Positions 14,688 to 20,963 of a stretch of 24,195 bases of DNA are shown here, piece after piece. A program made the translations under genes and the position numbers. The notes beneath the pieces were generated by a model, which worked only from the letters and a program-made list of their open reading frames with translations, was not told the DNA's origin and did not search any database. This stretch comes from Lachnospira sp. UBA4346 (GTDB lineage Bacteria > Bacillota > Clostridia > Lachnospirales > Lachnospiraceae), in NCBI GenBank assembly GCA_002394205.1, contig DGTC01000024.1:1-24195 (forward strand). Direction: 5' to 3'. The first letter of the stretch is position 1. Each line of letters opens with the position of its first letter.

Positions 14688-14936
14688 TTACCTAATAAAT
14701 TCTTTATTATGCTCCTTGAGTCTACTATTTGTAGAGTAGCAGGGTAAAAAAATATAGTCTTGGGGAATTCCATAAATTCTAGATAACATCTCAATTTGTG
14801 GAATTCCCGGTATAACCTTCCCTTTTTCCCAATTTATTATCGTCACTTTAGAAACATGCATTTTTTCGGCAACTTGAATCTGTGTTAAACCAGCATTTAC
14901 TCGAGCTGCTGCTAGACTGATTTGAAACTTTTCCAA
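14688..14936 (-). CDS. Cro-like XRE-family regulator
   Basis: An 82-residue helix-turn-helix protein (LAAARVNAGLTQIQVAEKMHVSKVTIINWEKGK) of the XRE/Cro type. The start is TTG at 14934-14936, with GAGGAGA upstream and no ATG available. It is the second gene of the leftward operon that diverges from the CI-like repressor, the usual place of Cro. Its 3' coding end contains TCTACTATTTGTAGA (14721-14735), which matches the operator between the divergent promoters. Confidence 0.82.
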   Translation of the reverse strand: MEKFQISLAAARVNAGLTQIQVAEKMHVSKVTIINWEKGKVIPGIPQIEMLSRIYGIPQDYIFLPCYSTNSRLKEHNKEFIR

Positions 14937-14996
14937 TTTTTTGTCTCCTCTCTATTTACTAATTGATTATTTCCTGCTATTATTTAGATATATCGA

Positions 14997-15033
14997 GGAC
15001 GACAACAGCAGGAGTGTTATAGAGGTGTCGTCC
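14997..15033. other. Leader hairpin between the first two lytic genes
   Basis: GGACGACA (14997-15004) and TGTCGTCC (15026-15033) are perfect inverted repeats in the 110-base gap before the Cro-like gene. No T-run follows in either direction, so it may be an RNA processing or protein-binding site. Confidence 0.4.
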
Positions 15034-15048
15034 CCGGTAGGTTTCTAT

Positions 15049-15186
15049 TTAATTATTATCTTTTAAAATTGTGAGGTTCTTGATTTTTTCAAGAGCCTCT
15101 TCTTTTGTTTTACTTCCCTCAAGAATTAAAACAACCATCTCCAGCAATGTCTTGAATTCTGAATTTGTCATTTCTTCATTCTCCAT
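15049..15186 (-). CDS. Small acidic helical protein, first gene of the lytic operon
   Basis: A 45-residue protein (MENEEMTNSEFKTLLEMVVL at the start, then a Lys/Glu-rich helix) too short for usual gene callers. AAAGGAG lies before the ATG and the promoter/operator at 15226-15253 directly upstream, so it is transcribed first when repression is lifted. No function recognised; an anti-repressor-like role is conceivable from position alone. Confidence 0.65.
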   Translation of the reverse strand: MENEEMTNSEFKTLLEMVVLILEGSKTKEEALEKIKNLTILKDNN

Positions 15187-15225
15187 ATGTAGCTCCTTTC
15201 CTGCTAACTCCTTGTTACATCTATT

Positions 15226-15253
15226 ATTATACTCTACTTTTAGTAGATATCAA
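15226..15253 (-). promoter_or_regulatory. Leftward early promoter with repressor operator
   Basis: On the minus strand TTGATA (15248-15253) and TATAAT (15226-15231) are 16 bases apart. The spacer is filled by the dyad TCTACTTTTAGTAGA (15233-15247), the pattern TCTAC-N5-GTAGA. A repressor bound here would block the promoter. The same dyad recurs at 14721-14735, and a partial one at 15294-15308. Confidence 0.72.
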
Positions 15254-15284
15254 GACTTTTTGTAAACTTTTTTAACTTTTTGTC

Positions 15285-15313
15285 TTGCACAAATCTACTT
15301 TTTGTATTATTCT
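15285..15313 (+). promoter_or_regulatory. Repressor promoter TTGCAC-N17-TATTCT
   Basis: Plus-strand -35 TTGCAC (15285-15290) and -10 TATTCT (15308-15313) with a 17-base spacer lie 25 bases before the CI-like start. A degenerate operator, TCTACTTTTTGTATT (15294-15308), overlaps the spacer and suggests autoregulation. Confidence 0.6.
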
Positions 15314-15337
15314 ACATACATAAGGAGGTATATTCTT

Positions 15338-15718
15338 ATGGGAGAAGATTACTATAAAAAAATATTTGCAAAAAATTTAAAATATTATATGAATTTAAAT
15401 AATAAATCGCAAATTGATATAATTAACGACTTGAATATTAATAAATCAGCAATATCAACATGGTGTAATGGAACACGACTACCAAGAATGGATAAAGTCG
15501 ATATGTTAGCAAAATATTTTAACATAAATCGTTCTGATTTAATTGAAGAACATTCTACTGATTCTGAACAATACTATCTCAATGAGGATGCAAGAGACAT
15601 GGCACAATTTATGTATGAGAATCCAGAATACAAAGTATTATTCGATGCTTCAAGAAAGGTTAAGAAAGAAGACATTGAATTTGTAAAACAAATGTTGGAT
15701 CGTTTCCGGCAAGATTAA
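15338..15718 (+). CDS. CI-like XRE-family repressor
   Basis: A 126-residue protein with an N-terminal XRE helix-turn-helix (SQIDIINDLNINKSAISTWCNGTRLP) and a short C-terminal helical part (EDIEFVKQMLDRF), lacking a LexA-type protease domain. Repressors of this type are usually inactivated by an ImmA-like metallopeptidase, and one is encoded next. AAGGAGG before ATG 15338 decides the start; a longer frame extends into the promoter. Its probable operators are the TCTAC-N5-GTAGA sites around 15233 and 15294. Confidence 0.87.
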   Translation: MGEDYYKKIFAKNLKYYMNLNNKSQIDIINDLNINKSAISTWCNGTRLPRMDKVDMLAKYFNINRSDLIEEHSTDSEQYYLNEDARDMAQFMYENPEYKVLFDASRKVKKEDIEFVKQMLDRFRQD

Positions 15719-15743
15719 GCTACAAGGATGGGATTTATATCGA

Positions 15744-15974
15744 ATGAACGCAACAACCAATATAATCTATATGGATATGCCTACTACTGTTAAGGCATAC
15801 ACTGTAAACAACCGGGATAATAGTTATACGATTGTGCTCAATTCCCGACATACAAGAGAACAACACTTACGCTCTTATCATCACGAAATGGTTCATATTG
15901 AACACGGTGATTACGATACTGCTGCCGATGTGGATTTGATTGAAATTCACGCTCATGCAAGTAGTGTAGAATAA
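15744..15974 (+). CDS. Short ImmA/IrrE-type metallopeptidase
   Basis: A 76-residue protein with an HExxH zinc site (YHHEMVHIEHGDYD) preceded by a strand-rich segment (YTIVLNSRHTREQHLRSY). Short forms like this are common beside prophage repressors and are expected to cleave or sense the repressor at induction. The binding site is weak (AAGGATGGGA, 11 or more bases away), so low expression is likely. It stands 25 bases after the repressor gene in the same operon. Confidence 0.8.
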   Translation: MNATTNIIYMDMPTTVKAYTVNNRDNSYTIVLNSRHTREQHLRSYHHEMVHIEHGDYDTAADVDLIEIHAHASSVE

Positions 15975-16001
15975 ATTAAAAATAATATATAGGAGGTTTT
16001 T

Positions 16002-16409
16002 ATGCGAACTTATATTGCAAAAGTAATAAAAATCATTGATGAATATCGGATTATTGTCAATCTTGGCTCTAACGATGTTTCAGTAGGTGATAAAGTCAAA
16101 ATATTTGAGCAGCATAATGAAATACGTGATTTATCAGGAAAACGACTAGGCACATATGAATATTGTAAAGATACTTTACAAGTATCAGAAGTTTTCGATC
16201 ATTTTTGTGTTTGCCAAGCACCAACTACTACTTCAACAAATACCGTAGTAGTTGCAAACAATGTTTCAAGTTTTTTAAAAAGTTATGCAGCACCAATCAC
16301 TTCTGAACGTAAAACACTTAATATTGATAAAAAACAACTTCTTGCTGCTAAAGAAGCATACGAACCAATTCGTATTGGCGATTTAGTAAAATTACAAGAA
16401 AAAGATTGA
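16002..16409 (+). CDS. Hypothetical protein with FlgT-C-like beta-barrel outline
   Basis: A 135-residue protein with AGGAGG before its ATG. The stretch IIVNLGSNDVSVGDKVKIFE...RDLSGKRLGTYEY resembles the small beta-barrel seen in FlgT C-terminal-like domains, followed by a Thr-rich linker and a C-terminal IRIGDLVKLQEK strand. No signal peptide or membrane segment is seen. It is the last gene of the repressor operon; its stop codon lies inside the -35 box of the next unit. Function unknown. Confidence 0.75.
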   Translation: MRTYIAKVIKIIDEYRIIVNLGSNDVSVGDKVKIFEQHNEIRDLSGKRLGTYEYCKDTLQVSEVFDHFCVCQAPTTTSTNTVVVANNVSSFLKSYAAPITSERKTLNIDKKQLLAAKEAYEPIRIGDLVKLQEKD

Positions 16410-16435
16410 CAAACAACTATATTGAATGATAAGAT
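16406..16435 (+). promoter_or_regulatory. Promoter of the RNA/Abi unit, TTGACA-N18-TAAGAT
   Basis: Perfect -35 TTGACA (16406-16411) and an extended -10, TGATAAGAT (16427-16435), in the 107-base gap before the Abi gene. The -35 overlaps the preceding gene's TGA. Expected start is near 16442. Confidence 0.68.
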
Positions 16436-16441
16436 GATTTT

Positions 16442-16514
16442 AATAGAAATGGTCGTTGTAGAGATGACTAGCGAAAACCCTCTTATCATTCATATGAATG
16501 AAAGGGGGTTTTTT
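16442..16514 (+). ncRNA. Candidate RNA antitoxin/regulator upstream of the HEPN gene
   Basis: A transcript of about 73 bases with two hairpins is predicted. Hairpin 1 pairs 16450-16457 with 16463-16470 over a GTAGA loop, with three G-U pairs. Hairpin 2 pairs AAAACCCTC (16474-16482) with GGGGGTTTT (16504-16512) and, across one bulged A, TCATTC with GAATGA around an ATAT loop; six T follow, making it an intrinsic terminator. Its 3' arm contains AAAGGGGG, the only binding site for the next gene. Promoter, structured RNA, terminator and toxin-like gene in this order are the layout of type III toxin-antitoxin units. Confidence 0.62.
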
Positions 16515-16516
16515 CT

Positions 16517-17560
16517 TTGTCTTCATCTGACCTTTTACCAGATTCTTTCGACAAACCATTTAAGACCTATGATGAAATGCTCGAAATAATGTCAAATCGA
16601 CATATTGATATAGCGAATCCAGAATTTGCAAAAACAGCATTATCCAATTTATCATATTATGGTCTTGTAAATGGATACAAAGAATCTTTCCTTGCCGTAC
16701 ATGGTTCCGATGATTTTCTGAAAGGAACTAAATTCGAAGATTTATACATATTGAATATGGCTGATGTGAATCTTAATAACATCATCTTCAAGTATATACT
16801 TTATATTGAACGTGCTTTGAAATCTAAATTATCCTATGTCGTTTCAGAAAAATTTGGTGTATATACTGATATTACTGATTCAAGGTGTCATAACCCAAAT
16901 GATTATTTATATATAAAGAATTACACAAATTCTAATAACAATCGATATAACACTTTATACGGAATCAAACAAACTATATCAAATAATCGTCAAAATAATA
17001 TTATTGAACATTATATGAATGAAAAGAATCATTTACCTGCATGGATTATAACTTATAAATTATCTTTTGGACAAACAATTCAATGGTATAGCATACTTCG
17101 TAATGAGGAAAAAATAGCCGTTTGTGACGCTTTCATCAATAATAATTCCGTTTCTATAGAACAGCGAAAAGAATTTCTAAAGAAAGCTCTTACAATTGCT
17201 AAAGAATATAGAAATAAAATTGCCCATGGTAATCGAACTATTAATATATCTGGACTTCCACAATTACCAAAAAATGCTCTTATTTCACTTGCTCACAACG
17301 CCCTTACTTCTGAAGAATACAATCAAGGAATTGGCCAAAGCGATCTATTTGCTATTTTTTTAAGTATCATAATACTTTTTGACGATCCTTATTTAGTCAG
17401 TAACTTCTATCAGGATATCGAAGAATTATTTGAGCGTTTTGGAGAACCTATTCAAAACAAAACTATTTTTGAAATATTTAACATTCCGTCTGATTCAATG
17501 GATAGACTTTATCACTTAATTACAAGTAAATTCCATGTCGACCCAAGACGACAAAAATAA
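16517..17560 (+). CDS. Abi_2 family (AbiD/AbiF-type) HEPN protein
   Basis: A 347-residue abortive-infection protein. The N-terminus has KPFKTYDEMLEIMSNRHI and NLSYYGLVNGYKESF, typical of Abi_2; the middle has YIERALKSKLSYVVSEKFG; and the HEPN ribonuclease motif Rx4H is RNKIAH (Arg232, His237). It should cut RNA when triggered and stop growth of infected cells, excluding rival phages from the lysogen. The start is TTG 16517-16519: the first ATG would remove the conserved N-terminus, and AAAGGGGG is 8 bases upstream. That site is locked in the terminator hairpin, so translation should be low. It sits in the lysogenic-conversion slot between the repressor operon and int. Confidence 0.88.
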   Translation: MSSSDLLPDSFDKPFKTYDEMLEIMSNRHIDIANPEFAKTALSNLSYYGLVNGYKESFLAVHGSDDFLKGTKFEDLYILNMADVNLNNIIFKYILYIERALKSKLSYVVSEKFGVYTDITDSRCHNPNDYLYIKNYTNSNNNRYNTLYGIKQTISNNRQNNIIEHYMNEKNHLPAWIITYKLSFGQTIQWYSILRNEEKIAVCDAFINNNSVSIEQRKEFLKKALTIAKEYRNKIAHGNRTINISGLPQLPKNALISLAHNALTSEEYNQGIGQSDLFAIFLSIIILFDDPYLVSNFYQDIEELFERFGEPIQNKTIFEIFNIPSDSMDRLYHLITSKFHVDPRRQK

Positions 17561-17569
17561 TATCTTTCT

Positions 17570-17653
17570 TTACAAAACAAAAAGCTCCTACGCTACCAAC
17601 GTAAGAGCTTCATGTCAATACTACATAGCAGACGCTATATAATATCTCCCGCA
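17570..17653 (-). ncRNA. Candidate minus-strand small RNA between abi and int
   Basis: Starting from the promoter at 17660-17688, an RNA of about 80 bases would form two hairpins. Hairpin 1 pairs 17634-17645 with 17618-17629 (12 bp, two G-U), and hairpin 2 pairs AAGCTCTTACG with CGTAGGAGCTT (17600-17610 with 17582-17592, 11 bp, one G-U), followed by TTTTTGTTTTG. The imperfect pairs are G-U only on the minus strand and A-C mismatches on the plus strand, which supports a minus-strand RNA. It runs towards the 3' end of the Abi gene. Family unknown. Confidence 0.6.
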
Positions 17654-17659
17654 AGTCAT

Positions 17660-17688
17660 ATTATATCACAAAAGCGCCTGCTTGTGTA
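17660..17688 (-). promoter_or_regulatory. Extended -10 promoter of the minus-strand small RNA
   Basis: On the minus strand TGATATAAT (17660-17668) is a perfect extended -10, with TACACA (17683-17688) 17 bases upstream as a 4-of-6 match to TTGACA. Confidence 0.6.
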
Positions 17689-17700
17689 GGTGTTATTTTT
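17672..17700 (+). terminator. Weak plus-strand terminator before int
   Basis: AGCGCCT and AGGTGTT pair with G-U pairs allowed, followed by ATTTTTAT. It may separate the Abi transcript from the integrase gene. It overlaps the -35 region of the opposing promoter. Confidence 0.5.
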
Positions 17701-17713
17701 ATACCCTGAAATG

Positions 17714-17729
17714 GTTGCATCGGTGCAAC
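17714..17729. repeat. 16-bp palindrome, copy 5 of 5 (one change)
   Basis: GTTGCATCGGTGCAAC, arms intact and centre changed, 23 bases before the integrase ATG. Confidence 0.8.
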
Positions 17730-17752
17730 TTCTCACAAAAGGAGGCTATAAT

Positions 17753-18838
17753 ATGGCAAAGTACAAAAAACGCTCTGATGGGCGATATGAAAAGAAATTT
17801 GATATTGGATATGATGAATCCGGAAAAAGACAACGTATAACGGTATATGGAAAAACGATTGCTGAAATGGATAGAAAAATTATTGAAATCCAATACCAGT
17901 ATAATATTGGCTGTTATATGAAAAGCTCTTCTATGGCATTAGGAACTTATGCACATCAATGGTTAAAGACGCGAACCGGCATTGCTCCGGCTACTTATAA
18001 CGGATATGAAAATATTATCAAGAATCATTTAAAATCTATTGAGCGAATTCCTTTACAAAAACTTGTAAAATCTGATGTTGTGGAATGTATCAATGCATTA
18101 GAGGGACATTATGATTTGCAGCAACGACTAAAAGTCACACTAAATCAAATATTAAATGCAGCCATTGACGATAAGCTGCTTGCTACGAATTTCGTACAGC
18201 GCATCAAATTACCTGCAAAACGCAGTATTCAAAAGCGCAGACCATTAACCGATGCAGAGATTTCAGCAATAAAAAAATGTGCCTTTACCCTACGAGAACG
18301 AGCATTTGTAGAAATCGCCTATTATACCGGAATGCGTAAAGGGGAGATTCTGGCTCTGAATGTCAACGATGTTAATCTACAACGACACGAAATAACTGTA
18401 TCTAAATCAATTGCATTTATTAAGAACAACCAACCTTTTTTGAAAGCTCCCAAAACAGAATCCAGTCAACGTATCATACCAATTCCAGATGCATTACTTG
18501 CCACACTGAAGACTTACATAAAATCTCTAAACACAGTATATCTATTTACCAAACAAGACGGTACACTTATGAGCCAGTCTGCTTACATACGGCTATGGAA
18601 ATCCATTTATAATAAAATCAATACACAATTAGGTGGAACAGCATCTACCAAAGCCACAGACCTTACAATGCATATATTCCGTCACAATTATGCTACGTTG
18701 CTCTACTATAATGGAATTGATGTCAAACATGCTCAAAAATTACTCGGTCACTCTAATATAAAAACTACATTAGAAATCTATACGCATTTCATCAGTGATG
18801 AAACTGTAAAGGAAAAAATATACACTCTAAGCATGTAA
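17753..18838 (+). CDS. int: Tyrosine-type site-specific integrase
   Basis: A 361-residue recombinase with three parts: an N-terminal arm-binding domain (MAKYKKRSDGRYEKKF, basic, AP2-like), a SAM-like core-binding domain (ALGTYAHQWLKTRTGIAPATYNGY region) and the catalytic domain. The last has Arg in YYTGMRKGEIL, HxxR in HIFRHNYATLL, LLGHSNIKTT and the nucleophile Tyr in LEIYTHF. It joins phage and host attachment sites and, with a directionality factor, excises the prophage. AAAGGAGG precedes ATG 17753; the longer frame is unnecessary. It points towards tRNA-Thr and the arm sites directly behind its stop. Confidence 0.94.
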   Translation: MAKYKKRSDGRYEKKFDIGYDESGKRQRITVYGKTIAEMDRKIIEIQYQYNIGCYMKSSSMALGTYAHQWLKTRTGIAPATYNGYENIIKNHLKSIERIPLQKLVKSDVVECINALEGHYDLQQRLKVTLNQILNAAIDDKLLATNFVQRIKLPAKRSIQKRRPLTDAEISAIKKCAFTLRERAFVEIAYYTGMRKGEILALNVNDVNLQRHEITVSKSIAFIKNNQPFLKAPKTESSQRIIPIPDALLATLKTYIKSLNTVYLFTKQDGTLMSQSAYIRLWKSIYNKINTQLGGTASTKATDLTMHIFRHNYATLLYYNGIDVKHAQKLLGHSNIKTTLEIYTHFISDETVKEKIYTLSM

Positions 18839-18840
18839 TT

Positions 18841-18902
18841 TCTGACGACCATTTGACGACCACAGCATCAAAAAACACCCTCTGACGACCATTTGACGAC
18901 CA
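18841..18902 (+). repeat. Integrase arm-type binding sites (4 x TGACGACCA)
   Basis: TCTGACGACCATTTGACGACCA-type 22-bp units at 18841-18862 and 18881-18902 each contain two copies of TGACGACCA, 11 bases apart, giving sites at 18843, 18854, 18883 and 18894. One DNA-turn spacing inside each pair, and the place between int and the tRNA, fit arm sites of the attachment region. Confidence 0.7.
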
Positions 18903-18990
18903 AAAGTTTCCAATATTCCTGAAATGTTTCCAAAAATAAAAATCCTTGCAAAGTCAGCATACAAGCGACTCTGCAAGGATTTTCAAATAA
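18903..18990. other. Probable attachment-site core region
   Basis: The stretch between the arm sites and the 3' end of tRNA-Thr, possibly with the tRNA 3' part, must hold the crossover if the arm-site reading is right. It includes the tRNA terminator. The partner copy at the left prophage end is outside the window, so the core cannot be delimited. Confidence 0.4.
18935..18983 (-). terminator. Terminator of tRNA-Thr
   Basis: AAAATCCTTGCA (18939-18950) and TGCAAGGATTTT (18972-18983) form a 12-bp stem; on the minus strand it is followed by a T-rich stretch. It can also stop int transcription from the other side. Confidence 0.78.
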
Positions 18991-19061
18991 GCTACTGAGG
19001 GGAATCGGACCCCCGATCTCTTCATTACCAATGAAGTGCTTTACCACTAAGCCACAGTAGC
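18990..19061 (-). tRNA. tRNA-Thr(GGU)
   Basis: Cloverleaf on the minus strand with acceptor arms GCTACTG and CAGTAGC, anticodon stem CTTCA/TGAAG with loop TTGGTAA (anticodon GGT), and T-arm GGGGGTCCGATTCCCCT. The discriminator base is U and CCA is not encoded. Its 3' end faces the prophage integrase, as expected when a tRNA 3' end serves as attachment site; the gene remains intact. Confidence 0.94.
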
Positions 19062-19077
19062 GTAACAAACCTCTATT

Positions 19078-19107
19078 ATTTTATTATATTATATGAGAGA
19101 TTGTCAA
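19078..19107 (-). promoter_or_regulatory. tRNA-Thr promoter TTGACA-N18-TAAAAT
   Basis: Perfect -35 (19102-19107) and TAAAAT (19078-19083) on the minus strand; start expected about 10 bases before the tRNA. Confidence 0.65.
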
Positions 19108-19145
19108 CATTTATTTCTACATCTATACGCTTTTCCACACAATTA

Positions 19146-19751
19146 TTAAAGAATTCGTACCTTTTCCACTTTACTGCGAATTCGTTGTAAGGCATTATCC
19201 ACAGATTTTGGTTCTTTATCCAGTTCCTGTGCAATCTGGATATAATTCTTGCCTTCCAAATACATATCTAACACCTTATTTTCATAGGCACTTAATACGC
19301 CTGCAATCCGTTCCTGTAAAATTGCCGTATGTTCCTGATCAATAATTAACGCTTCCGGATTCTGTGCATTAGACTGTAATAATTCTACCAGTGTTGTATC
19401 ATCTCCAGCTTCACTGTTTGCAGGCGTGTCAAATGATACATAAGAATTCAGGGGCGCATTCTTTTTTCTGTTAGAAGCTGTCACTGCACTCATTAAATGA
19501 CGGTTGATACACAATTCTGCAAATGTTGCAAAACTCGCCTGCTTCGAGCTGTCAAAATCACGCACAGCCTTGTACAGACCAATCATTCCCTCCTGAATCA
19601 AATCATCATTATCCCCACCTGCAAGATAAAGCATACGTGCTTTTTTACGCACAAGATTCTTATATCGTTCAAATATCACATCAATGGCAGACTCTGTACC
19701 ATTTCTGTACTGCTGAATCAATTCTTCATCACTGAATTGTTGAAATTCCAT
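19146..19751 (-). CDS. sigH: RNA polymerase sigma-H factor
   Basis: A 201-residue sigma-70 family protein with region 2 (DDLIQEGMIGLYKAVRDFD, FATFAELCINRHLMSAV) and region 4 (LDMYLEGKNYIQIAQELDKEPKSVDNALQRIRSKV), no region 1.1 or 3: the layout of SigH (Spo0H), which governs the move to stationary phase and sporulation in Firmicutes. Start ATG 19749-19751 was chosen because AAGGGGGC lies six bases upstream; the longer frame begins before that site. It lies directly after rlmB, the same order as in Bacillus and most Clostridia, which supports the name. Confidence 0.93.
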   Translation of the reverse strand: MEFQQFSDEELIQQYRNGTESAIDVIFERYKNLVRKKARMLYLAGGDNDDLIQEGMIGLYKAVRDFDSSKQASFATFAELCINRHLMSAVTASNRKKNAPLNSYVSFDTPANSEAGDDTTLVELLQSNAQNPEALIIDQEHTAILQERIAGVLSAYENKVLDMYLEGKNYIQIAQELDKEPKSVDNALQRIRSKVEKVRIL

Positions 19752-19771
19752 ATCTGCCCCCTTGTGATACA

Positions 19772-20512
19772 TTACTGCAATCTCTGTCTTACAATCTCAT
19801 ATGCCAATACACCTGCTGCTACAGATGCATTTAACGAATCGATATCGCCCTTCATTGGAATGGATGCGATATAATCGCATTTTTCCTTAACCAAACGGCT
19901 CACCCCGGAACCTTCATTTCCAATTACCAGACCAATCGAACCGGTAAGATTCAGGTTATACATTGTCTCTCCGCCCATATCTGCGCAGACAAACCACATT
20001 CCCTGTTTTTTTAATTCTTCAATCGTCTTGCCAATATTCGTAACCTTTGCTACCGGTGTATAATTAATCGCACCTGCTGAAGTCTTTGCAACAGTCGCTG
20101 TCAAGCCTACTGCACGTCTCTTTGGAATAATGACACCATGTGCACCTGCAAGATTTGCTGTTCTGATAATCGCACCAAGATTATGCGGATCTTCGATTTC
20201 ATCTAATATAAATACAAATGGATCTTCCCCTTTTTCTCTTGCATTTTCTAAAATATCCTCAACAGTTGCATATTCATAAGCTGCTGCCTGTGCCACAACG
20301 CCCTGATGATGTCCTGAGTTGGATAATCTGTCCAATCGCTCTTTTTCAACAAACTGAATAATCGTGTCTGTCTTTTTTGCTTCTCTGATAATCGTACGAA
20401 CCGGGCCATCCTGACAGCCATCTAGCACAAATAACTTATCAATTGTCTTACCGGCACGAAATGCCTCTAATACAGCATTTCTTCCATCGATTACAAATTC
20501 TTTATATCTCAT
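19772..20512 (-). CDS. rlmB: 23S rRNA 2'-O-methyltransferase RlmB (TrmH family)
   Basis: A 246-residue SPOUT methyltransferase. The N-terminal substrate-binding domain starts YKEFVIDGRNAVLEAFRAGK. The catalytic trefoil-knot domain shows motif 1 NLGAIIRTANLAGAHGVI, motif 2 VIGNEGSGVSRLV and motif 3 SIPMKGDIDSLNASVAAGV. It methylates a conserved guanosine in 23S rRNA from S-adenosylmethionine; the bacterial standard is G2251. AGGAG lies before the ATG, inside the end of mrnC (11-base overlap). Confidence 0.93.
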   Translation of the reverse strand: MRYKEFVIDGRNAVLEAFRAGKTIDKLFVLDGCQDGPVRTIIREAKKTDTIIQFVEKERLDRLSNSGHHQGVVAQAAAYEYATVEDILENAREKGEDPFVFILDEIEDPHNLGAIIRTANLAGAHGVIIPKRRAVGLTATVAKTSAGAINYTPVAKVTNIGKTIEELKKQGMWFVCADMGGETMYNLNLTGSIGLVIGNEGSGVSRLVKEKCDYIASIPMKGDIDSLNASVAAGVLAYEIVRQRLQ

Positions 20513-20963
20513 CTATTTCTCCTGTTCCTCGTAAGGCTTCCCGTATCAGTTCCATCATTCTATGATATTCTCCTGATAAGTACAAATATCCCATCAGCGC
20601 TTCAAATCCTGTTGCTCTGCGGTAATCTGTGATAGAAGCATTTTTGGCTGATGTATAGGACTTCGCATTTCTTCCTCGCTTGTATACTGCTAGCTCATGC
20701 TCCGTCAACTGTTCTTCTAATACACCCATCATCTCAGACTGCTTCTGTGCCTTTACTAAGGCACATGCATGTCTGTTAATCTTATTTACCTGCATATTTC
20801 CTTGTGATACTAAATATGTTCGAATTACCAAATCATAAATACTATCTCCAATATATGCAAGAACCAACGGTGAGAGCTGTGCTGGATTTGCCTGTGCAAA
20901 ATTCAACCCCGTAAGCATCTCATCTACTAGATTTTGTGTTGTCTGCTCTACGCTCTTTTCCAT
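20502..20963 (-). CDS. mrnC: Mini-ribonuclease III
   Basis: A 153-residue RNase III catalytic domain without a double-stranded-RNA-binding domain. It has the signature LAYIGDSIYDLVIRTYL and the second site TDYRRATGFEALMGYLYL with catalytic Glu/Asp. In Bacillus, Mini-III trims 23S rRNA ends. It overlaps cysS by 16 bases and rlmB by 11 bases, indicating a tight operon. Confidence 0.93.
   Translation of the reverse strand: MEKSVEQTTQNLVDEMLTGLNFAQANPAQLSPLVLAYIGDSIYDLVIRTYLVSQGNMQVNKINRHACALVKAQKQSEMMGVLEEQLTEHELAVYKRGRNAKSYTSAKNASITDYRRATGFEALMGYLYLSGEYHRMMELIREALRGTGEIDEI

Larger units (their letters stand above)
1..18990. mobile_element. Prophage (right part), integrated beside tRNA-Thr
   Basis: A continuous phage genome fills the left three quarters of the window. 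It contains integrase, CI-like and Cro-like regulators, Rep, late activator, small and large terminase, portal and minor capsid protein, in the usual order of Firmicute siphophages. Lytic genes run on the minus strand and lysogeny genes on the plus strand. The left end, with capsid, tail and lysis genes, is outside the window. The right end lies between the integrase stop and the 3' side of tRNA-Thr; the exact crossover cannot be fixed without the other attachment site. None of the genes right of the tRNA is phage-like. Confidence 0.93.

Noticed and set aside
16406..17700. CRISPR array or Cas13 locus next to the HEPN gene
   Set aside because: There is one HEPN motif only, the protein is 347 residues, and no repeat-spacer pattern exists; the hairpin is single copy.
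18868..19068. 66-residue minus-strand frame across tRNA-Thr
   Set aside because: It is the tRNA gene and its terminator read as protein.
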